Shown here piece after piece: positions 29,647 through 40,306 of a DNA stretch of 61,499 nucleotides. The stretch spans positions 1 through 61,499 of the forward strand of contig CAJQPO010000061.1 in assembly GCA_905480225.1 (NCBI GenBank), given 5' to 3'. A program made the position numbers and the translations under genes. Position 1 is the first letter of the stretch. Each line of letters begins with the position of its first letter. The notes beneath the pieces were generated by a model. The model worked only from the letters and a program-made list of their open reading frames with translations. It searched no databases and was not told the origin of the DNA. The DNA comes from an uncultured Flavobacteriales bacterium. GTDB taxonomy: Bacteria; Bacteroidota; Bacteroidia; Flavobacteriales_D; Parvicellaceae.

Positions 29647-31659
29647 ATGAAAAGGTTTTTTGTCGCGCTACTTTCTTTCTTTCTTCACCTCAATGTAATA
29701 TTTGGGCAAATTCTGATTATCAATGAAGTTTCTCAAGGCGTTTCTGGAAATAAAGAATACGTAGAATTCGTGGTTGCAGACACTGCGGCTTTTTATGATT
29801 GTGGCTTATCTTCTCCGCCCTGCGCAGACATAAGAGGTTGGATTTTTGATGACAATAGTGGCTATCATGGTTCAAGCGGAGTTGCTCCAGGCGCCATACG
29901 TTTTTCGAATGATCCTCTTTGGTCCTGTGTCGACCTCGGCACAATCATTGTAATTTACAATGACGCTGATCCAAATCCTCAAATTTTAGGGGATGATTTA
30001 TCCACTTCTGATGGGAACTGCGTTTTAATTGCACCTATCAGCAATACATCGCTATTCGAAACCAACTCAACCACCCCTGGAGCCATAGCCTGCTCCTATC
30101 CACCAGCCGGATGGACACCCGGCGGAAACTGGTCTAGTGTAACTCTTGCTAATGGAGGTGACTGTGCTCGAGTTGTGGATTTATCAGGTTGTGAAGTTTT
30201 TTCTGTGTGCTGGGCAAGTAACAATCTGAATACTCAAATTTATTTTTCTGGTGGATCAACGTCTGGATCTTCGGCAACAAATACCGTTTATTATTTTAAT
30301 GGGATTGACCCTACAGATCAAACAAATTGGACAATAGGCTGCGCTGATGTTCCTGCTTGTGGTGCGGAAGACCAGACACCTGGCTTTCCTAATAATTCTG
30401 CAAATGCTAGCTTTATTGCACAATTTAATAATGGCTGTATGCCAATTAGTCCAATTACTGCGAACGTTATTGTTACAAATGGCTGCGGTTGTAACGGATC
30501 AGCTACCGCCAACTGCTCGGGTTCTATTCCTGGCTACACCTACAATTGGACCGACAATAGCTTTGTAGCTACCGGTCAAATCAATGCAACTGCAACTAAC
30601 TTATGTAGTGGCGACTACTATCTAATTGCTACTTCACTGATCGGATGTAAAGACACGATTCAATTTACCATTGCCAATATTCCACCACCTTTTGCCGGAA
30701 CAGATAATACGATTATTGCCTGCACTGATGATGCTCCGTTCAATCTTTTAGATTCACTTGTAGGCACTCCAGACATTACCGGTAATTGGATAGGGCCCTC
30801 AGCATTAACTGGTGGATACCTCGGCACTTTTAACCCCACCAGCACAAATGTGGGCACATACAGCTATATCGTTGGAACTGGAACGCCATGTCCAGACACA
30901 GCTTTTATCTCAATAACATTAAATGACCCACCGCTGTTCTCACCAATTTTAGACTCCGTTTGCCCAGGTGATGTCGCCGTTTTTGCGATAGAAAGTAATA
31001 ACGCCAGCTTGTGGTCTAACGGGTATACAGGCGACACACTTTTTATACCTGTATTTACTGACACTACATTTACTGCCAGTACTTCCAATGGCTGTGGAAG
31101 TTTTCAATTTTCAGACACAGCATATGCGTATTCGGAAGACCCTTTTGACTTAACCCTTAGCCAAACAGGTGAAATAAGTTTATGTTCCGGAGACTCCATT
31201 CAAGTTATAGCCAACAACGTCGACAGCATTAATTTTAACTGGAATACAGGATTAATAAACGACACCATATTCATTTCAAATCCAGGCTTATTTTATACCA
31301 CTGGCGATGGACTGTGCTTCACCATTTATTCAGACACTTTAGTCGTAATAATCGACGATTGCGAAGAACCCATTACCACTTTTGTTATTCCTAATGTTTT
31401 CACACCGAATTCTGACCAGACCAATGATGTTTTCAGGATAATCGAATACACCAATCTTGCCAATGCAACAGGTCAAATTATGAATCGATGGGGGCAAGTA
31501 ATTAAAATCTGGAATGGTCTAGATGATTCATGGAACGGAAGAACCCTTTCTGGTGAATTGGCTCCTGATGGAACCTACTACTACTTCCTTGAACTAATTG
31601 ACCTGCAAACCAAGACCACTTCCAAAACAGGCAGTATTTTCTTAACAAGATCTGAATAG
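29647..31659 (+). CDS. Surface protein, T9SS type B cargo with lamin-tail-like N-domain
   Basis: The 670-residue protein has a signal peptide (ending IFGQ). The N-terminal domain begins ILIINEVSQGVSGNKEYVEF and includes WIFDDNSGYHG, matching the outline of the lamin-tail-like domain common at the start of Bacteroidota surface proteins. Cysteine-rich Ig-like repeats follow from about 255. The C-terminus has a type B sorting domain: NVFTPNSDQTNDVF, IMNRWGQVI, SWNGRTLSGEL and a terminal SIFLTR. It is expected at the cell surface or in the medium after T9SS export. Its stop is four bases from the convergent bshC stop. Confidence 0.8.
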   Translation: MKRFFVALLSFFLHLNVIFGQILIINEVSQGVSGNKEYVEFVVADTAAFYDCGLSSPPCADIRGWIFDDNSGYHGSSGVAPGAIRFSNDPLWSCVDLGTIIVIYNDADPNPQILGDDLSTSDGNCVLIAPISNTSLFETNSTTPGAIACSYPPAGWTPGGNWSSVTLANGGDCARVVDLSGCEVFSVCWASNNLNTQIYFSGGSTSGSSATNTVYYFNGIDPTDQTNWTIGCADVPACGAEDQTPGFPNNSANASFIAQFNNGCMPISPITANVIVTNGCGCNGSATANCSGSIPGYTYNWTDNSFVATGQINATATNLCSGDYYLIATSLIGCKDTIQFTIANIPPPFAGTDNTIIACTDDAPFNLLDSLVGTPDITGNWIGPSALTGGYLGTFNPTSTNVGTYSYIVGTGTPCPDTAFISITLNDPPLFSPILDSVCPGDVAVFAIESNNASLWSNGYTGDTLFIPVFTDTTFTASTSNGCGSFQFSDTAYAYSEDPFDLTLSQTGEISLCSGDSIQVIANNVDSINFNWNTGLINDTIFISNPGLFYTTGDGLCFTIYSDTLVVIIDDCEEPITTFVIPNVFTPNSDQTNDVFRIIEYTNLANATGQIMNRWGQVIKIWNGLDDSWNGRTLSGELAPDGTYYYFLELIDLQTKTTSKTGSIFLTRSE

Positions 31660-31663
31660 CTTC

Positions 31664-33226
31664 TTAGCTGTTTCCAATTATGATTTGCATTGTATTATCT
31701 GTGGGGTCATTGCCACTTACGAAATCCTTGACATCCTCTATGCTGCATAAAAAATCGAAAATGGAGTTGTATCTTTCTTGCAATACTCCTTCTGGCCAGA
31801 CCATTTGAACTACTCTATCGATTCGATTCATGTCGTCTTCATTCTTGATTTTTAAAAGCTTCAAAAGTCGCTTATTTAAACCATCCAACTGCTTTTCCAC
31901 CTTTCTTTTCTCAGCACCAACCATGGCTTCAAGACTTTTCTCAAATTGCACTACCTTCACGCTGATATCATTGAATGCATTTTCAATTTTTTGGATTTCA
32001 GAATCAATATCAATGCTGTTTTCTCTTGCGACAAATTGATTTTTCAAAAGTTCGGAAGGCAAAAACAATGAGGATAAATCAAACCCCATATTTAACCATT
32101 TTTTCGCCCATTTTTCATTCAGCATGGTATGGCTCGACCGCATTTGCAACATCGGATAATAAACATCAAACTCCTGAAAAACCCGATTGAGCTGCATCCA
32201 GTAAGCGAGCTCTCCCCCGCCTCCAACTGTAACAATGTTGGGCAATATCTGCTGCTGATAAACTGGACGCAAAACTACATTAGGACTAATTTTTTCGGGA
32301 AAATCCAAAACGAGTTGTTCAAATTCTTTTTTAGTATATTTTTTTTCTGTTCCAACAATCACAAAATATTCGCCTTCTCGCATTATTCTGTTCCTACTAT
32401 TCGATTCTAGCCAAAACAAATTTATTTCCCGCCCTTTTACTTGAATGTGGTAACCAAGATTGTTCAGCTCTGCATTGGTTATATCCAGGGCACTTTTAGA
32501 TCTACCATTTAATTCAAGAAGAGCAACTTCTGTAAATGCACATTTTAAGCTTCGATCATCTGGGTCAATGATTACGAGTTCATCTGTACCGAAAATACCG
32601 TGTAGAAAAACGCGATAAAAATCTGACACGTTTTCTTGAATCAGCGCCTTTTCAATAATTTCATTGAATTCTCCAATGCGACTGCCTAAAACATTTTTCA
32701 GAACCGAAAATGCCTCTACTAAACCATCAACGGACATTCTTCCGACACCACCCAACTGACCACTGACCCATTTAATTTTTTCACCAGCCACATTCAACGT
32801 GCTTACTTCTTCAAAATCATGATCTTCAGTTGCCATCCAAAATATGGGAACAAATTGAAACAATGGATTTTCTTTAGTCAATTTACGAGCTAAACTAATT
32901 GTCGATGCAATCTTATAGAAGACGAATAATGGTCCACCAAAGAGGCACAATTGATGCCCCGTTGTAATTGAAAATGCATTTTCAGACCTCAATTTAGATA
33001 CACCACTTGCGGGTTCCATGCCACAACTGGCATATTGCTGCACCAAAGATTCACTGAGAGACAAGCGTTGTTCTAGACTAAACTTACATTGTTTAATATT
33101 GGATGAAATTTCCTTTTTATCAAATTGCTTTCCAAATGAAAAATCATCTTCTCCCATCAAAAAATCTTTTGTGATTTTTGACAAGACATCCAGTTCAACA
33201 AGCGGTATTTTCTCCTTTGAATTCAT
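31664..33226 (-). CDS. bshC: Bacillithiol biosynthesis cysteine-adding enzyme BshC
   Basis: This full-length 520-residue protein matches BshC in order: an N-terminal helical region, then FSITTGHQLCLFGGPLFVFYK, then FWMATEDHDFEEV, the central LRPVYQQQILPNIVTVGGGGE and a long C-terminal coiled coil. BshC ligates cysteine to glucosaminyl-malate in the last step of bacillithiol synthesis, the low-molecular-weight thiol used in place of glutathione. No bshA or bshB gene lies nearby. Confidence 0.92.
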   Translation of the reverse strand: MNSKEKIPLVELDVLSKITKDFLMGEDDFSFGKQFDKKEISSNIKQCKFSLEQRLSLSESLVQQYASCGMEPASGVSKLRSENAFSITTGHQLCLFGGPLFVFYKIASTISLARKLTKENPLFQFVPIFWMATEDHDFEEVSTLNVAGEKIKWVSGQLGGVGRMSVDGLVEAFSVLKNVLGSRIGEFNEIIEKALIQENVSDFYRVFLHGIFGTDELVIIDPDDRSLKCAFTEVALLELNGRSKSALDITNAELNNLGYHIQVKGREINLFWLESNSRNRIMREGEYFVIVGTEKKYTKKEFEQLVLDFPEKISPNVVLRPVYQQQILPNIVTVGGGGELAYWMQLNRVFQEFDVYYPMLQMRSSHTMLNEKWAKKWLNMGFDLSSLFLPSELLKNQFVARENSIDIDSEIQKIENAFNDISVKVVQFEKSLEAMVGAEKRKVEKQLDGLNKRLLKLLKIKNEDDMNRIDRVVQMVWPEGVLQERYNSIFDFLCSIEDVKDFVSGNDPTDNTMQIIIGNS

Positions 33227-33292
33227 GTGCTTTTATAAGCAAATAGTTCGGGACAAAGATGGGAATAAATCATTATATTTAGCTTGTTCACA

Positions 33293-35707
33293 ATGCAAGA
33301 AAAAAAAGATACAGAACACATACGTAAAACACTGGCTTATTACCAAGAATTAATGGATAATTCAGGTGATTACATTTTCTCAGTGACTGAAAATGGGAAA
33401 ATGTTATTTACCAATAACCATTTTCAAAGCAAATTGCATTATACTAAAGAACAATTTGAGAATCTTAATTTCATTTCAGTTTTACACTATGTTTCTTCCA
33501 AAGTTTTTAGAAAGTTATTCTCAGTAATTTCCAGTCATGAAAATGTGACGCTTCGTCTTACGTCAAGAATTGGAACAGAAGTTATTATAAATGGGAATTG
33601 CACGATTTACAAAGTAGATGATGAGTTTATTTTAAAAGGATTGTTTCATGATGTAACTGTCGCATTCAATAAAAACAAAGGGCTCGAACTTTCTGAGGTC
33701 AAGTTTAAATTGCTTTTTGAAAAAACACTTAATCCCATTGTTTACTATGACCCCAAAGGAATAATTGATTGTAATGAAGCATTTTTAAAAATCCTTGGAT
33801 ACTCCAATAAAAATGAAATTCAGGGAATGGTTCCATCAGATTTTTCAGCGACGATTCAGCCTGGAACAGACGACCCTGTTCGTGCAGCATGGAAAATTAG
33901 CAACCTGGCTCTTCAAAATGGTGGCCACCGATTTGAGTGGATGTATAAGAAAAAATCGGGCGAAGAATTCTTAGTTGCGGTTTCTCTATCTTTAATAGAG
34001 CTTGATGCACGCAGAGTTTATTTTGCAGTCTGGAATGATATTACGGAAAGGTACAGAGAGGAAAATGCAATCAGATCAAGAGAAACTAAAATGAAGTCAA
34101 AAAATGAAAGGCTAAGACTTCTCAATGACATCAATCAATTACTTATTCAAGACATTGACTTTTTGCACAAAACAAAAAACATTTTAAAATCAATAACACA
34201 GAACCTAGCTATTCATACCACAAATATTTCAATTATTAATGCTGAAATGTCTGAATTAACTTCCTATGCCTATTCAAGCTTTGGGACTGGTAAGTTTTAT
34301 GATGGTAAAAAGTACCGCTTAAACATTGTGCCAGGCATAAAACAATTGCTACAAGGAGACATCTATCACAACCCGAATATAGAGCCAGACCAATCAAAAG
34401 GTATAGAAGACAGACTGCATAAATACGGCTTAAAATCTGTAATTAGCATTCCCATCAGTCTAAACGATCACACTTTAGGACTTTTAAGCATTGCGGACCA
34501 ATCCGTTCACGCGTTTGACGAAGGACTCGTTAGCTTGCTTATTGACGTATCAAAATCAATGGCATTATTTATTGACCAATACAATTTAACCGAACTCAAT
34601 AGGAAATATGGTCAGCTCGAAGAGTCTTTGCATCAGCTCGGCACCAAAATTTTATCATTTCTTAATATCCAAGAAATAGGAGAAAGTCTTTATTCCGAAG
34701 TAAACGAAATCATGGATGCACCAATTTTCGGCTTCGGATTATTTAATGAAAATGAGAACGTATTAGAGTTCAAAAGTATGATTGAATACGATGAAGCTCT
34801 TCCTTCTTTTAACTTTGACCTAGTCGATTTAAGCAATCTGGGATCCATTTGCTTTAATAATGGAATGGACATCGTAATTAATAATTTTGAAAGAGACATA
34901 TCAAAGTATACCAGCGAATACGACGGCTCTAAAATCCCAGGTAAACAACCAGAATCTCTCGTTTACCTGCCGTTAATATTTAAAGGTGAAAAGATTGGAG
35001 TAATTACAGCACAGTCGTACCGGAAAAACAAATATGGCGATAAGAACGTGTTCATCTTAAAAATTCTAGCCAATTACATAGCCATTGCAACGCACAATGC
35101 CCATAAGTTCGAATCAGCAGAAGAACAAGTCGATATCAAAACGCGGGAAATCATCATGCAAAAAATACAGCTGCAAAAAACCAATTATCACCAACGTATT
35201 ATCAATTTAATTGGCCAGAAAATTTCTACGGAATCAAACTTTGATGACATTTTCATTGACATGTATGATAAAATTAGTCAGCTCATGGATACTACCATCT
35301 TTGGAGTGCGGATTTATCACCACGATAAGCAAGTAATTGAATACAATTATGAAATAGAAAGTGGACTGCGAACTAAATATGGATTCATATCTATCAAGGA
35401 TGGAAATAATTATTCTAATTGGTGCCTTAACAATTCAAATGCAATATTCATTAATGACAATTCCATTGAATACAAAAAATATGTTGCTGAAATTCAAGTC
35501 AGTTATGGCGAAATCTCTGAATCTTTATTATTTCAGCCATTGATATTAAATGACGAAAAATTAGGCGTCATGACTGTCCAGAGCTACAACAAGAATGCGT
35601 ACAACAGAGCCCACTTAGACATGTTAGGTAACTTGGCGAATTACACTTGTTTGGCAATTAAAAACCAATTTAAAAAACAACATACATTAGGTGATGTGAT
35701 TGATTAA
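33293..35707 (+). CDS. PAS-PAS-GAF-GAF-GAF sensory protein without output domain
   Basis: The protein has about 804 residues. Two PAS domains (about 15-130 and 135-260; NPIVYYDPKGIIDCNEAFLKILG) are followed by a short coiled coil and three GAF domains (about 285-430, 440-610 and 645-795; each ends with a 'lGvmtvqSy.kn.y' strand such as LGVMTVQSYNKNAY). The chain stops after the third GAF, with no kinase, GGDEF, HTH or phosphatase part. No membrane segment is seen. I use the ATG at 33293, because a TATATTTA box at 33274-33281 puts initiation downstream of the alternative TTG at 33284. It converges on another PAS/GAF gene and the two stop codons share a TTAA. Confidence 0.75.
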   Translation: MQEKKDTEHIRKTLAYYQELMDNSGDYIFSVTENGKMLFTNNHFQSKLHYTKEQFENLNFISVLHYVSSKVFRKLFSVISSHENVTLRLTSRIGTEVIINGNCTIYKVDDEFILKGLFHDVTVAFNKNKGLELSEVKFKLLFEKTLNPIVYYDPKGIIDCNEAFLKILGYSNKNEIQGMVPSDFSATIQPGTDDPVRAAWKISNLALQNGGHRFEWMYKKKSGEEFLVAVSLSLIELDARRVYFAVWNDITERYREENAIRSRETKMKSKNERLRLLNDINQLLIQDIDFLHKTKNILKSITQNLAIHTTNISIINAEMSELTSYAYSSFGTGKFYDGKKYRLNIVPGIKQLLQGDIYHNPNIEPDQSKGIEDRLHKYGLKSVISIPISLNDHTLGLLSIADQSVHAFDEGLVSLLIDVSKSMALFIDQYNLTELNRKYGQLEESLHQLGTKILSFLNIQEIGESLYSEVNEIMDAPIFGFGLFNENENVLEFKSMIEYDEALPSFNFDLVDLSNLGSICFNNGMDIVINNFERDISKYTSEYDGSKIPGKQPESLVYLPLIFKGEKIGVITAQSYRKNKYGDKNVFILKILANYIAIATHNAHKFESAEEQVDIKTREIIMQKIQLQKTNYHQRIINLIGQKISTESNFDDIFIDMYDKISQLMDTTIFGVRIYHHDKQVIEYNYEIESGLRTKYGFISIKDGNNYSNWCLNNSNAIFINDNSIEYKKYVAEIQVSYGEISESLLFQPLILNDEKLGVMTVQSYNKNAYNRAHLDMLGNLANYTCLAIKNQFKKQHTLGDVID

Positions 35708-38700
35708 TATTCCAGAGCGAGCAAAGTAATGTCATCCGTCAACTCCCGGTCTCCCTTCCACTCTTCTATACTATTGACAATAATGTCGTATTGCTTTTGT
35801 AAAGGTATTTTAAGATTTTCTTCTTCACAAATAAGCCCCTGGAGCTGTTTCTTTGAAAATTTTCTGCGTCGACCAGGGCCACCAAATTGATCTTGAGCAC
35901 CATCGGAAAAAAGAAATAATCTATCTCCCTTGTTCAGCTGAATTTTGGATGTATTAAATGGAACATCTACTAATTCAGCTTCGCCAATGGATTTCAATGC
36001 ACCTTTAGTTTCCATTAATTCCCCATTGCTAACATAATGGATCGAAGTTCGAGCACCAGCATAAAGCAACTCCCCAGAATCTATATCAACTGTGCAGATT
36101 CCGACATCCATACCATCGCCTAAAGTCTCTTCAGACTTATTGATAGCAAACTGAATTTCCTCATCTAATTGGGTAAGTAGAAGCCCTGGATCTGACGTTT
36201 TTTTACTATTGACGATATTGGCAATAGTTTGAGAGCCAAGTACGGTCATGAATCCTCCCGGCACCCCATGACCTGTGCAATCAGCAACAACAATTATTAA
36301 TTTATTCCCTAACAACGACCACCAATAAAAATCACCAGAAACAATGTCTTTCGCTTTGTAGTATAAATGAGCATCTAAGAAAAACTCACGGATAAAAGAA
36401 ACATCAGGCAAATAGGCATTTTGAATCCGTTTCGCATAATTAATACTGGCCGTAATGTCTCTGTTTTTTGCTACCAGTTCTTCCTTATCTGATTCAATAA
36501 TTGACTTCAATTGCATTTGATGTATAGAAAGGGAGATCCCCTTTGCAATATCACTTAAACTGCTTTTAAAATCATCGTCGTATTCGTTATGTTCCACGAA
36601 TCCAAGGTTCAACGAACCAATTAGTTCACGGTCAAAAATCAGAGGAACCTGTAAGTAACTATTAACTCCAATGTCAAGGAGTCTTTTATCCGATTCAGAC
36701 TTTTCTGAAACATCTTTTATGGAACTTACAACAACGATTTCTCCCCTTCGAAGCATATTAACATTCCGGAATTGCCCAAGTGGCAACTTCTCAGAATCCT
36801 CGGTTACATTAATTAACTCATCATCTATTCTATAGTAGGAATACGCATCATTTTCAAAATCAAATAAACTTAGCGTTAAGCGAGCAATGTCAATTTGTCC
36901 GAGTACTAAATTTTTAAGCGATGCAATTAGAACATTACCAAAGGGCTCATTGGTCAAAATACTTTCATTAATATTATTGATAGACTCCAACTTAGAATTC
37001 AATAAACTTAATTCCTCCTCTTTCTTTTTAAGTTCTGTAATGTCTTCAGTAAATCCAGAGATTTTGACCACTTCTCCATCATTATTTTTGATTGGGACAG
37101 CCGTACAATGCACCCATTTCAGTCCCTTTTCAGGATGGAAAATTTGAAATTGCTCATCAAAACCAGCTTCAAAAACATTAGCCAGGTAAGTTCGCTGAAT
37201 TCGAACTCTATCATCAGGAACAACCGTTTCCATCCAAGCCATAGGGTTTTCCATCAGCACAGATGGTTTAGAACCGAAAATGGTTTCATACGCCTTACTG
37301 ACATATATCATTTCTCTATTTTCCTGATCAAAAAACCAGAATACTTCCTTCAAAGATTCATTCAGCTGTCTGAAATTTTCCTCACTTTGCATTATTTTTC
37401 GAGCTTGCTCTTTCTGTTTATAAGCAACTGAGATAGAATTTGCGATGTCCTGAATTACTTTCACTTCTTCATCAATAAACATAAAAGGATACCTTCCCCC
37501 CACATTAAATGAACCCATTATCTTATCTCCAACTACAAGAGGAACCATGATGTAACTTTTCAATCCTTCTTTAAGCAAGCGCTGATCAGTAACGGATTTT
37601 GCACTCCTAACAAGGTCTTGAACCACATAGGTTTGTTTGAACTTTATATCGGTCAAAGAGCCCATCTCAGATAAGTCCAAGCCATTTTCAAAAGACAGTG
37701 TTTCGCTCCGGTCGTCAATAAAATAATAATCACTGTATTCTATGGCTTCATCGAAAATCATTAGAGACACTTTCATGTACATGCTATTGCTTTTCTTAAC
37801 AACAGACAACAATTCATTAAACAGCTGGTGCTCCGTCCTTTCTTTCATTAATACATTGTCAATGTCATGCATTAATTCGAGCGTTTTGGAATACTCATTC
37901 AGCCTAAATTCATCCAGTTTTTTATCCGTAATGTCTGATCCCAAGCTAATTATTTGCTCAATATCGCCATCCTCGCCTACAATCGGGGTAACGGTTACGG
38001 CCAACCATATGTGGTCACCATTTGCATCTACATCAGTAAGCTCTGCACGAAATGGAATTTTATTCTCATATACATGCTGTCTTAATTTCTTAATTATTTT
38101 AGGGTTAAACTCTTCCACTCTAAAGAATTTAGATGTTTTCTTCCCTATAATGTCCTTTGCGTTGTACTTAAAAATAGTTTCAAAAGCACTATTTACCCAA
38201 AGTACCTGATTTTCTTTGTCCGTGATTAAAACATAATTATCTGTATTGGTTGCAACCATAGACAGTCGCTTCAATTCCTCTTGATAATCATGCAAAGAAG
38301 TAACATCTTGACCTACACCAATCACCAGTCCACCTTCTATTTCCGTGTCTGTCCAATTAAAATATTTCTTCTCACCCCCGACGTCCGTAATCGCATTCGT
38401 ATATAATCTCTTACCATCAAGGTATTGTCTATTTTTTGTCAATTCCTCCCGAGTAATTCCATCCATTTTTTCACGCATTCTCCACCACCCATCGCCATAT
38501 ACATCTTCCAAATTATAGCCTAATTTTTCAACGATACTATTACTAGCAAAGATGATTTCGTTTTTAGCATTGCTGACCAAAATAATTGAATCACCTTTTT
38601 GTAGGATTGTATCAGAAAGACGCAGGCGCTTGGATAAATTTAGCTTGACAATAATAAGCACGGACACAATCATTAGTGTCCAGAACGAAATCATTACGAA

Positions 38701-39504
38701 TTGTAATCGAATAAAATAGCTAGCATCACTAATGTACGAAACACCAGTAGCTAGAAGGAAAACGATCAGCGCAAAGAAAACATAGCTTCGCAAGGAGTTA
38801 AAAATGATACTTGCAAATGACGTAATCATTACAAAACCAACAATCATCGTAGGCGCTAAATTATTAGCCAGCAGCAATGTGATTATATGCCCTTCAACGA
38901 CGACGAAAGTAGCGCTAACAATCCAATTGATATTACGACGAATCAATTTTGAATAATAGCTAGTAGCTAATAAGGACAGGGTTGCTGCTCCAATACTAAT
39001 GGTAGCCACCAATTGAGTTGATAATATTTGGTCATCAAGAAAACTATTGATGATCGATGCAATGGGATAAGCAAGCCCAACAAAAAGAAGAATTAACCGG
39101 TTTGTTCCTAATGATTGCTGTAAAATAGAAGCATTTACAATCTGTAATTGAATGTTTTTGTAAGCCCTTGAAAACGAATAAACCACAATTAAAATAAAGA
39201 CTATAATTAATAAGTAAAACCACCAGGTTTGATAGTAAGGAATCGTAAGCAAGAGAATACCGTTTTTCATTAAATAACTGGATTTCTGCCGCGACGAAAT
39301 AGAGGACAAAAAACATGTATCATTTAAACACTCTACAGAAAAATCATTTTTTTGCACCGTGTTAATTGGCAACTCCGCGTCTGCAATAGCCTCAGCGCTA
39401 AACCAATAATCTTGATTAGAAATATTCTCAACATTGTGCTCCCAAGACCATAAATAAAATGGAATTAAAAGTACAATCATTAAACTTAAACGTCGAAATA
39501 TCAT
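35704..39504 (-). CDS. Membrane PAS/GAF sensor with C-terminal SpoIIE-type phosphatase
   Basis: This protein of about 1266 residues has a signal peptide/anchor, a short extracytoplasmic segment, a membrane helix near 95 (TIPYYQTWWFYLL) and about six more helices to 300. PAS domains follow at about 310-430, 430-550 and 710-840, with GAF domains at about 560-700 and 850-1010. A PP2C-like SpoIIE/RsbU serine phosphatase follows (about 1050 to the end) with GDFYWW, VVADCTGHGVPGGFMT and LFLFSDGAQDQ holding the metal-binding aspartates. Such proteins dephosphorylate STAS-type anti-anti-sigma proteins or relatives. The ATG at 39504 is preferred over an upstream TTG. Confidence 0.85.
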   Translation of the reverse strand: MIFRRLSLMIVLLIPFYLWSWEHNVENISNQDYWFSAEAIADAELPINTVQKNDFSVECLNDTCFLSSISSRQKSSYLMKNGILLLTIPYYQTWWFYLLIIVFILIVVYSFSRAYKNIQLQIVNASILQQSLGTNRLILLFVGLAYPIASIINSFLDDQILSTQLVATISIGAATLSLLATSYYSKLIRRNINWIVSATFVVVEGHIITLLLANNLAPTMIVGFVMITSFASIIFNSLRSYVFFALIVFLLATGVSYISDASYFIRLQFVMISFWTLMIVSVLIIVKLNLSKRLRLSDTILQKGDSIILVSNAKNEIIFASNSIVEKLGYNLEDVYGDGWWRMREKMDGITREELTKNRQYLDGKRLYTNAITDVGGEKKYFNWTDTEIEGGLVIGVGQDVTSLHDYQEELKRLSMVATNTDNYVLITDKENQVLWVNSAFETIFKYNAKDIIGKKTSKFFRVEEFNPKIIKKLRQHVYENKIPFRAELTDVDANGDHIWLAVTVTPIVGEDGDIEQIISLGSDITDKKLDEFRLNEYSKTLELMHDIDNVLMKERTEHQLFNELLSVVKKSNSMYMKVSLMIFDEAIEYSDYYFIDDRSETLSFENGLDLSEMGSLTDIKFKQTYVVQDLVRSAKSVTDQRLLKEGLKSYIMVPLVVGDKIMGSFNVGGRYPFMFIDEEVKVIQDIANSISVAYKQKEQARKIMQSEENFRQLNESLKEVFWFFDQENREMIYVSKAYETIFGSKPSVLMENPMAWMETVVPDDRVRIQRTYLANVFEAGFDEQFQIFHPEKGLKWVHCTAVPIKNNDGEVVKISGFTEDITELKKKEEELSLLNSKLESINNINESILTNEPFGNVLIASLKNLVLGQIDIARLTLSLFDFENDAYSYYRIDDELINVTEDSEKLPLGQFRNVNMLRRGEIVVVSSIKDVSEKSESDKRLLDIGVNSYLQVPLIFDRELIGSLNLGFVEHNEYDDDFKSSLSDIAKGISLSIHQMQLKSIIESDKEELVAKNRDITASINYAKRIQNAYLPDVSFIREFFLDAHLYYKAKDIVSGDFYWWSLLGNKLIIVVADCTGHGVPGGFMTVLGSQTIANIVNSKKTSDPGLLLTQLDEEIQFAINKSEETLGDGMDVGICTVDIDSGELLYAGARTSIHYVSNGELMETKGALKSIGEAELVDVPFNTSKIQLNKGDRLFLFSDGAQDQFGGPGRRRKFSKKQLQGLICEEENLKIPLQKQYDIIVNSIEEWKGDRELTDDITLLALEY

Positions 39505-39576
39505 GAATTGAAGTAAAGTAAATAAAAACAAGGCGATTTGTAACTATTTAGCGGATATTCTTCATAAACTTGACTA

Positions 39577-40245
39577 ATGATAGCAGAAAATATCCAAACC
39601 ATAAATAGTACAATACCCAATACTGTTAAGCTCATTGCAGTAAGCAAAACAAAACCCTTTACCGATATTCAAGTTGCTTATGACGCCGGACAACGTGATT
39701 TCGGTGAAAACAAAGTGCAAGAACTAGTCAATAAAACACTTGTTTTACCAAAAGATATTCGATGGCATTTAATAGGTCATTTGCAAACAAATAAAGTAAA
39801 ATACATTGCCCCTTTCGTACACCTCATTCATGCGGTAGATAGTATTAAATTATTAAAAGAAATTAACAAGCAAGCAAAAAAGTATGGACGTAATATCAAT
39901 TGCTTACTGCAATTTCACATTGCTCAAGAGAGCACCAAATTTGGATTATCTCTGGTTGAAGCACAAGAAATTGTTGTTAGCACCGAATTTCTTCAATTAG
40001 AAAACGTAACGATTTGTGGTGTTATGGGCATGGCCTCTTTTGTTTCCGATCAAGCAGTAATAACGACTGAATTTAAAAAGCTAAAAGAAATTTTCTCCGA
40101 ATTAAAATCAACCGCTTTTAGCGAAAATGGGAATTTCACTGAAATCTCAATGGGAATGAGTGGTGATTACGACGCAGCCATCCAAGCTGGAAGCACAATG
40201 ATAAGAGTAGGAAGTAAAATATTTGGACATAGAAATACTAATTAA
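39577..40245 (+). CDS. YggS/PLPBP-family pyridoxal-phosphate homeostasis protein
   Basis: This 222-residue protein is complete for the family. VKLIAVSKTKP places the PLP-binding lysine at about K24, followed by FGENKVQEL, WHLIGHLQTNK, and the phosphate-binding GMSGDYDAAIQAGSTMIRVGS near the C-terminus. Members bind PLP without known catalysis and maintain vitamin B6 and amino-acid balance. Directly after the stop begins the gene-free region with the repeated 70-nt elements. A weak hairpin (AAAAGTTG at 40255-40262 with CAACTTTT at 40280-40287) could end its transcript. Confidence 0.9.
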   Translation: MIAENIQTINSTIPNTVKLIAVSKTKPFTDIQVAYDAGQRDFGENKVQELVNKTLVLPKDIRWHLIGHLQTNKVKYIAPFVHLIHAVDSIKLLKEINKQAKKYGRNINCLLQFHIAQESTKFGLSLVEAQEIVVSTEFLQLENVTICGVMGMASFVSDQAVITTEFKKLKEIFSELKSTAFSENGNFTEISMGMSGDYDAAIQAGSTMIRVGSKIFGHRNTN

Positions 40246-40306
40246 TCCAAAAGAAAAAGTTGATTTCTAATTGAAGCGACAACTTTTACATTGTTTTTAT
40301 GTCATC

